A DNA stretch of 64,000 nucleotides from Kiloniellaceae bacterium (GCA_021776135.1 JAJFGL010000056.1:62001-126000); one strand, 5' to 3'; numbered from the stretch's first letter, positions 1 to 8,727 are shown. Notes: generated by a model from the letters alone, not told the origin. Numbers and translations: made by a program.

Positions 1-2
1 AG

Positions 3-254
3 CGCGGCCAGCGCTTCAGCCATTCCAGCCTCGCCATCCAGGCCGCCATCGACGCCCAGGGCGTCGCCCTGGTGCGCGCCTCCCTGGTCGGCCTCGACCT
101 GGAAGCCGGCCGCCTGATCCGCCCCTTCGGCCCGGCGATGAAATCCAACTACGCCTGCTACGTCGTTGCCCCCGAAGGCAGCGCCGAAAAACCCAAAATC
201 AAAGCCTTCCGCGACTGGCTGTTCGACGAAGCGGGCAAGGGCGGGGTTGGGTAG
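3..254 (+). CDS. LysR-family transcriptional regulator, C-terminal fragment
   Basis: The reading frame is open from the window edge and ends in TAG, so only about the last 83 residues are visible. Phrases such as SLAIQAAIDAQGVAL and the closing KIKAFRDWLFDEA fit the end of the effector-binding domain of GcvA-like LysR regulators, where a helix follows the last strand. The DNA-binding domain and start lie outside the window. The target genes cannot be inferred: the next genes downstream are convergent and of a different base composition, so they probably belong to a later insertion. Confidence 0.7.
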   Translation, partial: RGQRFSHSSLAIQAAIDAQGVALVRASLVGLDLEAGRLIRPFGPAMKSNYACYVVAPEGSAEKPKIKAFRDWLFDEAGKGGVG

Positions 255-369
255 GGGGGGTATCATAGGGCGGGGTTGGCGCTGGCGTAACCCACCCCCG
301 ACCCAGGGTCGCGACAAGACATACGCGCCCAAGGCGCTATACGGATCAGATCACTTAACCAGCAAGCAT

Positions 370-882
370 TCAAACATTCTTCGAAATATGATACGAGCGA
401 ACTAGCAGGTTATTGGTCTTGAAATAGCGGAAATACAACACTCGCTGGATGGTGCCTCTCCAAACGCAAAGGCACGGACTCTCTCCACTTTCTAGTTCTA
501 TGCCTCCAAGGATTGCCATAATTGGTTCACTGATTTGAGCTTCAGCATGTCTGGCTATTCGCCCCAACTCACGGCGATCCAACCAACTCATTGCCGGAAC
601 GGCCTGACCTGGATGGGTGTGCCAATCACCTAAATAGGTTTCTCGTCCGCCAGTATTCCTGAAATGATCCTCGATTATTGCCGTACGGTATTCACCATCA
701 GGTCGAAATCGATACCGGCTATGTTCAGCTTTCGGTCCCGGGCCAACCATTGTTGTTACCACATATTCGGTGCCGTTCATCCAGCCGATCAGTGATCCGC
801 CCGTTTCATAAGGATGGGCTTCCTTAGCCTCTGCCCTGAGATTCCAGAGCGCCGAGTCAGAAATCCAAGCTATGTACGACAA
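370..882 (-). CDS. JAB/JAMM (MPN+) metalloprotease, deconjugase of a ubiquitin-like system
   Basis: This 170-residue protein is a predicted zinc isopeptidase that would remove or process ubiquitin-like modifiers. The JAMM ligands are visible: E26 in PYETGG, then H88 and H90 in DWHTHPG, followed by S99 and D102 (SWLD). The spacing HxH-x8-S-x2-D is one residue longer than the usual x7. Its start overlaps the end of the E2-E1 gene by 13 bases, which suggests translational coupling. In bacterial E2-E1-JAB operons such as CBASS type II and Bil, the JAB protein reverses conjugation. Substrate and modifier are unknown here. The last 20 residues look unstructured. Confidence 0.8.
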   Translation of the reverse strand: MSYIAWISDSALWNLRAEAKEAHPYETGGSLIGWMNGTEYVVTTMVGPGPKAEHSRYRFRPDGEYRTAIIEDHFRNTGGRETYLGDWHTHPGQAVPAMSWLDRRELGRIARHAEAQISEPIMAILGGIELESGESPCLCVWRGTIQRVLYFRYFKTNNLLVRSYHISKNV

Positions 883-2453
883 TGTAGGCAGTCATCGTAT
901 CTGGGAACCGGAAAACTCTCCCATCTAGGCAACTGAAGGGCCCCGTCAAATTCCATACTAACAAAGGCGCTCTTCACATTGGCATTGAACGCCTGCACCG
1001 TCATTCGTAAAGCTTGTAGGCTTACCTCGGTAAGATCGAAACTCGCGCCGGTGAAAGTTGGATGGTTGCAGCCGGGCGGCAACACATGTCCGTCGATATC
1101 TTTCTTTGGTTCAGGAATCACTCCTTCATGGTAGATAGCTCGCTGTAGGCAAAACCAGCAGCCTTGCATGTCACCAGGGATAAAGCGTCCGACCATCCCG
1201 CCAACTGCGCCAGGGGTAGCAGATGCGAAAATATATGGGATATTCCCGTGAGCCGCTTGCGCAGACAGATACTGTTGTACTCCGACCTCGGCCGACGCAT
1301 CCACGATCAGGTCTGCCCCTGCTAGGGCCTGCGCCAATTTCTTCCGATGCTTCTTTGATTGCTCGTATTTGCCAAGTTCGGCGGTATCTCCGATGCGGAC
1401 ATTGAAAGGCTCAACACTGGCGTACGGGTAGTTGTCACGAAGAAATAACATCAGTTCGTCGCTCTTCCCAAAACCATAGCTGGGGAGTCCTAGGGGCCAC
1501 CGGATAGTGGGGCCAGGGTCCACAGTATCGCAATCGAGCAACCGCATATTTGCCCCGCAGCGCGTAAGATCAATAGCTATCGGCGCGCCCACCGCGCCAC
1601 ATCCGACCAGCAGAATTTTTTTCGCACGTAATGTGTTAACCGCAGGAACCCGTGCGCCGAAGTCGTTTAGTCCAGCACGATAACTGCGGATACGTTGAAC
1701 TGTCTCTTTTCCGGTATTCGCGTTTTTGCGAATCAAGAAAAACATCCATCCTGAGCCAGACTGGTTAGCCGCAATTTCCTCCGAGAAGGTGATTGCAACG
1801 ACAGCACATTTACCAACGCGTTCATGAGTAATCCAAATGCGTTTCCTGAGTCGCGGGCGCAGGATGCTGACAGCGGCCAGCTGCTCGCCTGGATCGTGGA
1901 TAAACTCCAGTCTTCCAATATGCTCAAAGGGCACCGTCAATCGCGTACTGAATCTGTTAGGACGATTGCCATGCCACTGAAAGGAAGTATTACCGCCGCC
2001 ACCGTGAACCTTAAGAACCATGCCGCTCAGAACGATGGATCCGGCGATCGGTCTGAATTCTACTGCTACATCAAGCTTGCCCCCACTGGCACTCACGCTC
2101 CATGCGCCATCGACAAGCACATTTGACGTAGGCGCATACTGGAAAAAGCTCGAATCTGGAGCGGCTTGCTCTTCCCAGCCTTGAGCAGTTTGCGTGCCTT
2201 GGTCCGCAAACACCATCGGTAACCGCTTGTCCAAATATGAAGCTAAAGTATCCTCTGGCTCCCATTCCTCGGTTCTGCCACCGATCAAACAAAGCTCTTT
2301 GGTAAGCGGATTCATGTGCCGTTTGAGATCGAGGTTTGAGGCGTATACAGCTGGACGAAAGTACGGAAACTCATCCGGGTAGACGGCAACTAACTCTAGC
2401 GTCTGTTCTTGCCAAGGATATACCAGGTGGAGAACGAGGACGCCTTTCTTCAA
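870..2453 (-). CDS. E2-E1 fusion of a ubiquitin-like conjugation system (ThiF-fold C-terminal half)
   Basis: Residues 1-75 look like a bacterial E2: the stretch around YPDEFPYFRP is followed by C55 in KELCLIGG, the expected catalytic cysteine, and a nearby EEW. The C-terminal half is a ThiF/MoeB/E1 adenylation domain with the nucleotide loop LVGCGAVGAP near residue 285, the acidic strand LLDCDTVDPG, and cysteine pairs GCWFC and DDCLHC near the end that fit zinc binding. The start is uncertain. TTG at 2453 is the only usable start in frame, yet the frame remains open for 28 more codons to a TAG at 2538-2540. That extra stretch (WERSPQYREEEH and so on) looks like a genuine E2 N-terminus. No CD-NTase is nearby, so this is not an ordinary CBASS operon. 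Confidence 0.8.
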   Translation of the reverse strand: MKKGVLVLHLVYPWQEQTLELVAVYPDEFPYFRPAVYASNLDLKRHMNPLTKELCLIGGRTEEWEPEDTLASYLDKRLPMVFADQGTQTAQGWEEQAAPDSSFFQYAPTSNVLVDGAWSVSASGGKLDVAVEFRPIAGSIVLSGMVLKVHGGGGNTSFQWHGNRPNRFSTRLTVPFEHIGRLEFIHDPGEQLAAVSILRPRLRKRIWITHERVGKCAVVAITFSEEIAANQSGSGWMFFLIRKNANTGKETVQRIRSYRAGLNDFGARVPAVNTLRAKKILLVGCGAVGAPIAIDLTRCGANMRLLDCDTVDPGPTIRWPLGLPSYGFGKSDELMLFLRDNYPYASVEPFNVRIGDTAELGKYEQSKKHRKKLAQALAGADLIVDASAEVGVQQYLSAQAAHGNIPYIFASATPGAVGGMVGRFIPGDMQGCWFCLQRAIYHEGVIPEPKKDIDGHVLPPGCNHPTFTGASFDLTEVSLQALRMTVQAFNANVKSAFVSMEFDGALQLPRWESFPVPRYDDCLHCRT

Positions 2454-2545
2454 GGCGTCCTCGTCTTCATTGAACTTTATCCCCGCACCCTTAAGTGCCC
2501 GATGTTCTTCCTCACGGTACTGCGGGCTGCGCTCCCACTAAGGCC

Positions 2546-2677
2546 TCACCCAACCTGTCCAGGGGTCGGTGGCTTCGGCGGGTTCTTTGGCCGGGGCACA
2601 TTGTCTGGCGGCCCCGGTGGAACGTTTGGATGATCGGGGGGATTAGCCCCCCCTGGGTTTTCAGGCTTACCATTCAT
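2546..2677 (-). CDS. Tiny proline/asparagine-rich protein upstream of the E2-E1 gene
   Basis: A 43-codon ORF opens with ATG nine bases after a strong AAGGAG ribosome site and ends at TGA just before the E2 frame becomes open. It begins MNGKPENPGG and is dominated by Pro, Asn and Gly, with no hydrophobic core. The composition resembles the flexible N-terminal leaders of bacterial multi-ubiquitin or Ubl proteins, but the beta-grasp domain that should follow is missing. I see either a short real peptide, a Ubl gene cut down by a deletion, or a leader joined to the E2 by frameshifting. The strong ribosome site makes translation likely; the function is not known. Confidence 0.5.
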   Translation of the reverse strand: MNGKPENPGGANPPDHPNVPPGPPDNVPRPKNPPKPPTPGQVG

Positions 2678-2711
2678 GTTCGGTTACTCCTTTTATCTTG
2701 AACATGGATTA

Positions 2712-2797
2712 GTTTACCATAATTTTTCACATGAAACAAGCTTTTGGTTTACATATCCATGATATAATATGTCTTTTGTAAACTCATGAATTAGAGG
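2712..2797 (+). promoter_or_regulatory. Promoter and likely operator of the XRE-ImmA gene
   Basis: An AT-rich divergent control region contains a consensus -10 box TATAAT (2763-2768). Two GTTTAC boxes (2712, 2747) lie upstream and the inverted box GTAAAC (2778) lies just downstream. This symmetry around the start of transcription fits autorepression by the XRE protein. AGAGGA at about 2792 is the ribosome site. The divergent proline-rich ORF and E2-E1 operon could be controlled from the same region. Confidence 0.5.
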
Positions 2798-2805
2798 ATT
2801 TTTAT

Positions 2806-3876
2806 ATGATAAGTCAACGACTTAAATTAGCTCGCAAAGCTGCTGGACTCTCTTTGCGCGATTTAGAAGCCAGAATTGGAAACCTCGTGACGGCGCAAGC
2901 CATCGGCAAGTATGAGCGTAATGAGTCCACGCCTAGCTCTGGCGTCCTCATTGCTCTTGCAAAGGCACTCGGCGTGTCAGTCGACTATTTGGCAGGCGAA
3001 CAAGAGATGGTGCTCGATGGAGTCGAGTTCCGCAAAAAACAAATAACGAGCAAGCGCGAGGAAGCCCAAATAGAAGCACAAGTTCTTCACTTAGTGGAAA
3101 GGTACCTAGCGGTGGAAGAATTGCTGGGCCTTTCTAGTGTCGAATGGGATAAGCCACGCGAAGCACCATACCCGGTGACTGGCGATGTAAATGAGGCTGA
3201 CCGCGCAGCACGTAGCATGCGAGTGCATTGGGGATTGGGGCTCGACCCGATTCCGAATTTGGTGGAATTGATGGAGGAACGGGGCATCAAAGTTCTCTCC
3301 ACCGGGGCAGAAAAAATTGACGGCCTTACGGCCTCTGTCCTGCGAGGAGGTAAAGCGCCATTGCCTGTGGTTGTAATTAATCGAGGTGATTGGGCAGAGC
3401 GCAAGCGGTTCAACCTTGCTCACGAACTAGGGCATATGGTGTTGGAAATTGGGCCGAAGATAAATGGAGAGAAAGCGGCACACAGATTTGCCGGAGCATT
3501 TCTTATGCCGGCCGAAGCGCTGTGGACAGAAATTGGAAAACATCGTACGTCGATTAGCCTAGGTGAGCTACGACGCCTCAAGAAGTTATTTGGCGCAAGC
3601 ATCCAGGCAATTACGTATCGGTGTAAGGATGTTGGTATATTCGGTGAACCACTTTTCCGCCGCTTGTTTCATGTCTTCAAGCAGCGTGGCTGGAGATCGC
3701 CTCCTTATGAAGAAATGGGGGCCTTGCCGCCAGAGTTGGAGGAATCTACGCGGTTAGAGAGATTATGTTTTCGTGCGCTAGCGGAGAACATTGTTTCGGA
3801 AGCTAGGGCTGCTGAATTGCTTGGCATATCTGTACGGGAACTCAACCGGCGCATGGAAGAACCCGAGACCTGTTAG
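2806..3876 (+). CDS. XRE-family regulator fused to ImmA/IrrE metallopeptidase
   Basis: This 356-residue protein has an N-terminal HTH_3 domain (about 1-65; RLKLARKAAGLSLRDLE and GKYERNESTPS) and a COG2856/ImmA-IrrE domain with the zinc motif HELGH at about residue 206, followed by FAGAFLMP. A C-terminal region has a second possible DNA-binding helix (AAELLGISVREL). The ImmR-ImmA pair of ICEBs1 and IrrE of Deinococcus show that such proteins cleave repressors after stress. Fusion with the HTH makes self-controlled derepression plausible. The PIN gene follows after only four bases, so the two are probably one operon and possibly an antitoxin-toxin-like pair. Confidence 0.85.
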   Translation: MISQRLKLARKAAGLSLRDLEARIGNLVTAQAIGKYERNESTPSSGVLIALAKALGVSVDYLAGEQEMVLDGVEFRKKQITSKREEAQIEAQVLHLVERYLAVEELLGLSSVEWDKPREAPYPVTGDVNEADRAARSMRVHWGLGLDPIPNLVELMEERGIKVLSTGAEKIDGLTASVLRGGKAPLPVVVINRGDWAERKRFNLAHELGHMVLEIGPKINGEKAAHRFAGAFLMPAEALWTEIGKHRTSISLGELRRLKKLFGASIQAITYRCKDVGIFGEPLFRRLFHVFKQRGWRSPPYEEMGALPPELEESTRLERLCFRALAENIVSEARAAELLGISVRELNRRMEEPETC

Positions 3877-3880
3877 CAAC

Positions 3881-4417
3881 ATGGCGGTTCTCGTATCTGA
3901 TACCTCAGTAATAATCGACCTGGAGCGCGGTGCTTTCCTTAACGCTGCATTTTCCCTCTCCTACCGTTTGGCAGTTCCGGATTTACTGTATGAGCGTGAG
4001 TTAAGGGGAGAGTGGGGAGATGAGCTCATAAAACTTGGGCTCTCTGTGGAAGAATTGGACGGCGAAGGTGTGGCACTTGCACTTCGTTTTCGTGAATCGA
4101 CGCCATCACTCTCTCTTCCCGATAGCTTCGCTCTGGTTTTAGCGAAACAGCGTCAATGGACCTTGCTGACAGGTGACAAGGTACTCCGCCAACTTGCGAT
4201 CCAAGAACATACTGCCTGCTACGGCGTACTGTGGTTAATCGATCAGTTGAATGACCAATCCATCGTTACTCCAGCCGCACTATTAGAAGGCCTGCAAGCC
4301 ATCGCGCGTCATCCGCGTTGCCGTCTTCCTTTGGCGGAAATCAGGGTTCGTTTGATACGGTTTGAAGCCTTGATTAGCAAAGGGCATCCTGAAGACCCAG
4401 GGAAGCGAGGCACATAA
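3881..4417 (+). CDS. PIN-domain protein (possible ribonuclease toxin)
   Basis: The ATG four bases after the preceding stop gives a 178-residue protein. PIN-domain acidic residues are visible: D in SDTSVIIDLE near the N-terminus, D in SLPDSFAL near residue 84, and D in LLTGDKVLR near residue 105. PIN domains are magnesium-dependent ribonucleases and are common toxins. Here the partner would be the adjacent XRE-ImmA protein, which is not a standard VapB-type antitoxin. About 70 C-terminal residues lie beyond the PIN core and have no recognised function. Toxicity is an inference from context. Confidence 0.7.
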   Translation: MAVLVSDTSVIIDLERGAFLNAAFSLSYRLAVPDLLYERELRGEWGDELIKLGLSVEELDGEGVALALRFRESTPSLSLPDSFALVLAKQRQWTLLTGDKVLRQLAIQEHTACYGVLWLIDQLNDQSIVTPAALLEGLQAIARHPRCRLPLAEIRVRLIRFEALISKGHPEDPGKRGT

Positions 4418-4693
4418 TGTGTATAAAGACCATATCACCTACCAGCCGCGCCCTCCCGGCCCCGCGCGCTTCCCGGCCTCATGCTTTCACTCTACGCGCC
4501 TGTGCGGGCATCATGCCGGTGTCATGCGCAAGGCCGGAAAAATTATACGAAAAGCATACAATCCATGATGGAATTATACGCCAATCGCACGGATATGGAG
4601 ACTGGGCCATGGGGGACTGGCAAAGCCTTGGCCGCTCTGCCATGCTCCGGTCCCGCACCGCGTTAGCCGATTCCCGATCGTAGGAGACCTTGG
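4418..4693. other. Intergenic region with no gene recognised
   Basis: This 276-base stretch marks the change from the AT-richer defence island to GC-rich housekeeping genes. I see no tRNA, no convincing ORF and no clear repeat at the junction. An AGGAG at 4682 is the ribosome site of the next gene. Confidence 0.4.
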
Positions 4694-5869
4694 GTGAGCG
4701 AGACCGCCAGCGTCAGCGAGGAGGTGCGCGCCATGATCGCGCGCCTGATCGCCTTCGACACCACCAGCCGTAATTCCAACCTGGATTTCATCCACTACGT
4801 GCGCGATTACCTGGGCGATCTGGGGGTTAAATCGCACCTGAGCTTCGACGACGGCGGCGGCAAGGCCAACCTCTACGCCACCCTGGGCCCCACCGACCGG
4901 GGCGGCATCGCGCTATCGGGCCACAGCGATGTAGTGCCCGTGGACGGCCAGGACTGGGCCAGCGACCCCTTTGACGTGAGCGAGCGCCAAGGCCGGCTGC
5001 ACGGCCGCGGCGCCTGCGACATGAAGGCCTTCATCGCCATCGCCCTGGTCTATGCCCCGAAATTCCTGGAAAAGGGCCTGAAGACGCCGATCCATTATTG
5101 CATTTCCTACGACGAGGAAGTCGGCTGTATCGGCGTGCCCCGGCTGCTCGACTTCCTGGCCGCGCAATACGTGCGCCCCCTGGGCTGCATCGTCGGTGAA
5201 CCCACGGACATGAAGGTCGTCGTCGGCCACAAGGGCAAGCTGTCGTGCCACTGCCATGTGCGCGGCTCCGAGGCGCATTCGTCCCTCGCCCCCAAGGCGG
5301 TCAACGCCATACAGGCCGCCGCCCGCGCCATCGCCTACCTGGACGGCATGGCCAAGCACAAGGCCGCCGAGGGGCCCTTCGACGAGGGCTACGACATACC
5401 CCACTCCACGGTCCATGTCGGGCTGGTGGCGGGCGGGACCGCGACCAATATCGTGCCCGCCGATTGCACCTTCGATTTCGAATTCCGCTGCCTGCCAAGC
5501 GACGACCCCATGGCCATGCTGGACGAGCTGCGCGACTATGTGGGCGCGGAGATCGAACCGGCCATGCAGGCCATCGTCCCGGGCACCGGCTTCACCTGGA
5601 CCCCTTCCCTGAGCCATCCGGGCCTGGATACGGCCCCGAATTCCGATCTCGTCACCCTGGTCAAGGCCCTGGCCGGCGCCAACGATACCGGCAAGGTCGC
5701 CTTCGGCACCGAGGCGAGCTTGTTCAGCGACAGCGGCATTCCCTCCGTGGTCTGCGGCCCCGGCTCCATCGAACAGGCCCATAAGCCCGACGAGTACGTC
5801 TCCCTGGAGCAGGTCGCGCTCTGCGTGCGCTTCATGGACCGCCTGCTCGAGCGGGTCGCCGAATCCTGA
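4694..5869 (+). CDS. argE: Acetylornithine deacetylase-type M20 metallopeptidase (ArgE-like)
   Basis: The protein is 391 residues, the usual ArgE length. It has the M20 metal ligands: H and D in SGHSDVVP, D in GRGACDMKAF, paired glutamates in YDEEVGC, E in VGEPTDM, and a late H in EQAHKPDEY. ArgE hydrolyses N2-acetylornithine to ornithine and acetate in the cytoplasm. Alphaproteobacteria usually use ArgJ, so many ArgE-like copies act on other N-acyl amino acids and the exact substrate is open. The GTG start sits seven bases after AGGAG. The AbrB-like membrane gene follows 14 bases later. Confidence 0.8.
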   Translation: MSETASVSEEVRAMIARLIAFDTTSRNSNLDFIHYVRDYLGDLGVKSHLSFDDGGGKANLYATLGPTDRGGIALSGHSDVVPVDGQDWASDPFDVSERQGRLHGRGACDMKAFIAIALVYAPKFLEKGLKTPIHYCISYDEEVGCIGVPRLLDFLAAQYVRPLGCIVGEPTDMKVVVGHKGKLSCHCHVRGSEAHSSLAPKAVNAIQAAARAIAYLDGMAKHKAAEGPFDEGYDIPHSTVHVGLVAGGTATNIVPADCTFDFEFRCLPSDDPMAMLDELRDYVGAEIEPAMQAIVPGTGFTWTPSLSHPGLDTAPNSDLVTLVKALAGANDTGKVAFGTEASLFSDSGIPSVVCGPGSIEQAHKPDEYVSLEQVALCVRFMDRLLERVAES

Positions 5870-5883
5870 ACAGCCAAGATCCC

Positions 5884-6957
5884 ATGCTCGCGCCGCGCTG
5901 GGACCGGGTTGTCCTGGCGCTGGCCATGGGGGCCGGCGGCGGCTGGGGCGCCAGTCTGCTGCAGGTGCCCCTGCCCTGGATGATCGGCGCCATGCTGGCG
6001 GCGACCGCTGGCTCGGTCGGGGGCTTGAACCTGGCCATGTCTATGCGCGCCCGCGCGGTCATGGTGGCGGTTCTGGGGGTCATGCTGGGCAGCGGCTTCA
6101 CCCCGGAAATCCTGGACCGCATGGCGCTCTGGTCGCTCAGCCTGGCCGGACTGGTCCTGTATTCCGCCGCCGCCGGGGGCGCCGCCTGGCTCTACCTGCA
6201 CAAGCTATGCGGTTACGACCGGGTGACCTCCTACTTCGCCGCCATGCCCGGCGGCCTGTCGGAGATGATCCTGGTGGGCACCGAAATGGGCGGCGACGCG
6301 CGTATCATCTCCCTGTCCCAGTCCTCGCGCCTGCTGCTCGTGGTCCTGATCCTGCCCTTCGGGTTTCAGTTCTTCCTGGGCTACGATCCCGGCGCCCGGC
6401 CGGCGATCGGCGTGCCCCTGGCGCAAACGCCCCTGAGCGACATGGCGGTCCTGGCCGCTTGCGGCATCGCCGGGTATTTCGCCGCCAAGGCCATCAGGAT
6501 GCCGGCCGCCGCCATTGTCGGCCCCATGATTCTCAGCGCCATCGTCCATCTGGCCGGCTGGTCCGAGGCGCGCCCGCCCTTTGAATTGGTCGCCGCCGCC
6601 CAGGTCGTGATCGGGACCGCCATCGGCTGCCGCTTCGCCGGCACCACCCTGCGCACGATCCGCAAGGCGGTCGCCGCCGCCCTGGGCTCCACGGCCATCT
6701 TATTGGCGATCAACGTCGCCTTCGCCCTCGCCCTGCACGCCGCGCTGGAGCTGCCGACCGCCGCCCTGATGCTGGCCTACGCCCCCGGCGGCCTGGCGGA
6801 GATGAGCCTGATCGCCATCGCCATCGGCACCGACGCCGCCTTCGTCGCCACCCACCACATCGTGCGTATTTTCCTGATCGTGGTTCTGGCGCCCCTGACC
6901 TTCAAGCTATTGGCGCGGTCACGCGGACGCGCCGCGCCGCCGCCCGCTCGCGAGTGA
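5884..6957 (+). CDS. AbrB-family (PF05145) integral membrane protein
   Basis: The 357-residue protein is almost entirely hydrophobic, with about ten membrane segments arranged as two similar halves. Each half carries a conserved turn, seen as MPGGLSEMILVG near residue 122 and YAPGGLAEMSLIA near residue 300. This duplicated layout is typical of the family once annotated as putative ammonia monooxygenase or AbrB. Its members are thought to be transporters, with no reaction firmly established. The close spacing to the ArgE-like gene suggests the pair may handle the same compound. The 3' end overlaps the convergent EamA gene by 56 bases. Confidence 0.8.
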   Translation: MLAPRWDRVVLALAMGAGGGWGASLLQVPLPWMIGAMLAATAGSVGGLNLAMSMRARAVMVAVLGVMLGSGFTPEILDRMALWSLSLAGLVLYSAAAGGAAWLYLHKLCGYDRVTSYFAAMPGGLSEMILVGTEMGGDARIISLSQSSRLLLVVLILPFGFQFFLGYDPGARPAIGVPLAQTPLSDMAVLAACGIAGYFAAKAIRMPAAAIVGPMILSAIVHLAGWSEARPPFELVAAAQVVIGTAIGCRFAGTTLRTIRKAVAAALGSTAILLAINVAFALALHAALELPTAALMLAYAPGGLAEMSLIAIAIGTDAAFVATHHIVRIFLIVVLAPLTFKLLARSRGRAAPPPARE

Positions 6958-7792
6958 AGACGAAGAGCCCGGCGCCGATCACCACCGCGCACCCGGCCCA
7001 GGTCAAGGCATCCGGGAAATCCCCAAACCAGACATAGCCGATCGCCGTCGCGGTCACGATTTCCAGGTAGGTCAAGGGCGCCAGGGCCGAGGCCTCGATA
7101 TGATCGAGAGCGCGGATAATGAACAGGTGGCCGAGCGCCATGACCGCGCCGATCCCGAACATCATCAACCAGGCGCTCAGGTCGGGCGTGCGCCAGGCCA
7201 TGATGGCGAGCGGCGTCGATGCCGCCGTTCCCACGACCGCCATGAACCACAGGGTGACCACCGCCGGCGTGCGCCCGGCCAGCTTGCGCGTGAGCAGGAA
7301 ATAACAGGAGAAGGCGAAGGTGGCGACCAGGGCCAGGACCGACCCCCAGGATGCCGCGCCCAGCCCGGGACGGACGATCAACAGCATGCCGAGCAGGCCC
7401 AGGATCACCGCGAACCAGCGCCGGGGTCCGACGCGCTCCCCCAAGACCAGGCCGGACAGGGCGGTCACCAGCAACGGCGCGCAAAATAGGATCGCCGCCG
7501 CATTGGCCAGGGGGATAAAGCGCAGCGAGAAAAAATAGGCCACCGTCGCCGCCACCATGACCAAACCGCGCAGGGTGTGCAGGCCGGCGCGTTCGGGAAT
7601 CCATATCCGCCGCCCGCGCCGCAAAACCATGAAGGGGGTCAAGATAATCACATGTGCCATCCAGCGGCCCCAGGCGATCTGGAAGGCGCTGTAGTCCAAA
7701 CTACCCAGATGCTTGGCGATGGCATCCCCAATCGGCAGGATCAAGGCCCCGAAGGCCGCCAGGGCGAAACCGATTAAGAGTTTTCTTTCCAT
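6902..7792 (-). CDS. EamA/DMT-superfamily transporter
   Basis: The 296-residue protein shows ten hydrophobic segments in two EamA repeats. It opens with a short LLIGFALAAFGALILPIGDAI segment typical of DMT exporters and ends in a basic tail. DMT proteins export amino acids, nucleotides or drugs by secondary transport; the substrate cannot be told. It is convergent with, and overlaps, the AbrB-like gene, and lies 56 bases downstream of the SDR gene on the same strand, so co-transcription with the SDR is possible. Confidence 0.85.
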   Translation of the reverse strand: MERKLLIGFALAAFGALILPIGDAIAKHLGSLDYSAFQIAWGRWMAHVIILTPFMVLRRGRRIWIPERAGLHTLRGLVMVAATVAYFFSLRFIPLANAAAILFCAPLLVTALSGLVLGERVGPRRWFAVILGLLGMLLIVRPGLGAASWGSVLALVATFAFSCYFLLTRKLAGRTPAVVTLWFMAVVGTAASTPLAIMAWRTPDLSAWLMMFGIGAVMALGHLFIIRALDHIEASALAPLTYLEIVTATAIGYVWFGDFPDALTWAGCAVVIGAGLFVFTRERAAARRVRVTAPIA

Positions 7793-7848
7793 CCGTACCC
7801 GATATCTTCAAAAGCCCGTAAGGCCGATTCAGCAAACGAAAAGAGTTT

Positions 7849-8646
7849 TCACACGCAGGTGGCGATCAGACCGCCATCGACCGCGAGCTCGACCGCGTTG
7901 ACGTATTTCGCCTCGTCCGAGGCCAGGAACAGGGCCGCGTGGGCCACATCCCAGGCATCGCCCATGGCGCCCGTGGGGCACTGCGCGTGGCGGGCGGCTT
8001 TCATCTTTTCGATGTCGCCATCGTAATGGCCCTTCAAGGGCTCGATATACATGGGCGTGTCCATAAAGCCGGGCAGGATGGAATTGGCGCGTATGCCCTT
8101 GGCGGCGTACTGCAAGGCCACCGCCTTGGTAAAGTGGATAACCCCCGCCTTGCTGGCATGATAGGAAATATAGGGCACGCCAAGCCAGCGCACCCCGGCG
8201 ATCGAGGCGATATTGACGATAGACCCGCCGCCTTGTTTTTCCATCACCGGCAGGATGTGCTTGCAGGTCAGAAACATGGACTTGAGGTTCGTGTCCACGA
8301 CCTTGTCCCACTCGGCCTCGCTCTGTTCGACCGGACCGCCGATCGATACGATACCGACATTGTTTTCCAGAACGTCGATGCGCCCCCAAAGATCCAGGCA
8401 ACGCTTGGTCAGGGCCGCGACCTCGGCCGTCTGAGTCACGTCGGCGTGCTGAACCTCCGCCGTCCCGCCTTCCTGGGCGATGATACCCGCTGTTTCCTCG
8501 GCCGCCGCCACATTGATATCGACGCACAAAACCTTGGCCCCTTCGCGCGCGAACAACACCGCCGCCGCCTTGCCATTGCCCCAACCGGCCCCGACCGAAC
8601 CCGCGCCGATCACGATCGCCACCTTGTCCTTCAACCGCCCCGCCAT
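7849..8646 (-). CDS. SDR-family NAD(P)-dependent oxidoreductase
   Basis: This 265-residue classical short-chain dehydrogenase has the nucleotide-binding loop GAGSVGAGWGNG near residue 15, NNVG near 88, a catalytic serine in NIASIAG, and YHASK near residue 160. It ends in the usual VDGG tail. The glycine loop is longer than the common GxxxGxG, which fits a subset of bacterial SDRs. GGGAGG five bases before ATG supports the start. The substrate is unknown. It is the last host gene before the disrupted tRNA-Leu and is transcribed away from it. Confidence 0.85.
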   Translation of the reverse strand: MAGRLKDKVAIVIGAGSVGAGWGNGKAAAVLFAREGAKVLCVDINVAAAEETAGIIAQEGGTAEVQHADVTQTAEVAALTKRCLDLWGRIDVLENNVGIVSIGGPVEQSEAEWDKVVDTNLKSMFLTCKHILPVMEKQGGGSIVNIASIAGVRWLGVPYISYHASKAGVIHFTKAVALQYAAKGIRANSILPGFMDTPMYIEPLKGHYDGDIEKMKAARHAQCPTGAMGDAWDVAHAALFLASDEAKYVNAVELAVDGGLIATCV

Positions 8647-8727
8647 GTCCGCCTCCCGTTGTTAACCGACGGTAAATCTGCCCCAGTTGCGGCCCGGCGG
8701 CAAATAAGACAAAAAGGGCGCGGAGAA
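8647..8727 (+). promoter_or_regulatory. Upstream region that must hold the host tRNA-Leu promoter
   Basis: The 81 bases between the divergent SDR start and the tRNA 5' end must contain the tRNA promoter, although I cannot assign confident -35/-10 boxes. A 21-bp stretch starting at 8696 recurs with two mismatches at 50747. Since integration, this promoter reads through attL toward the integrase, with no obvious terminator in between. Confidence 0.4.

Noticed and set aside
370-2453. CBASS type II operon
   Set aside because: E2-E1 and JAB are present but there is no CD-NTase or effector gene nearby.
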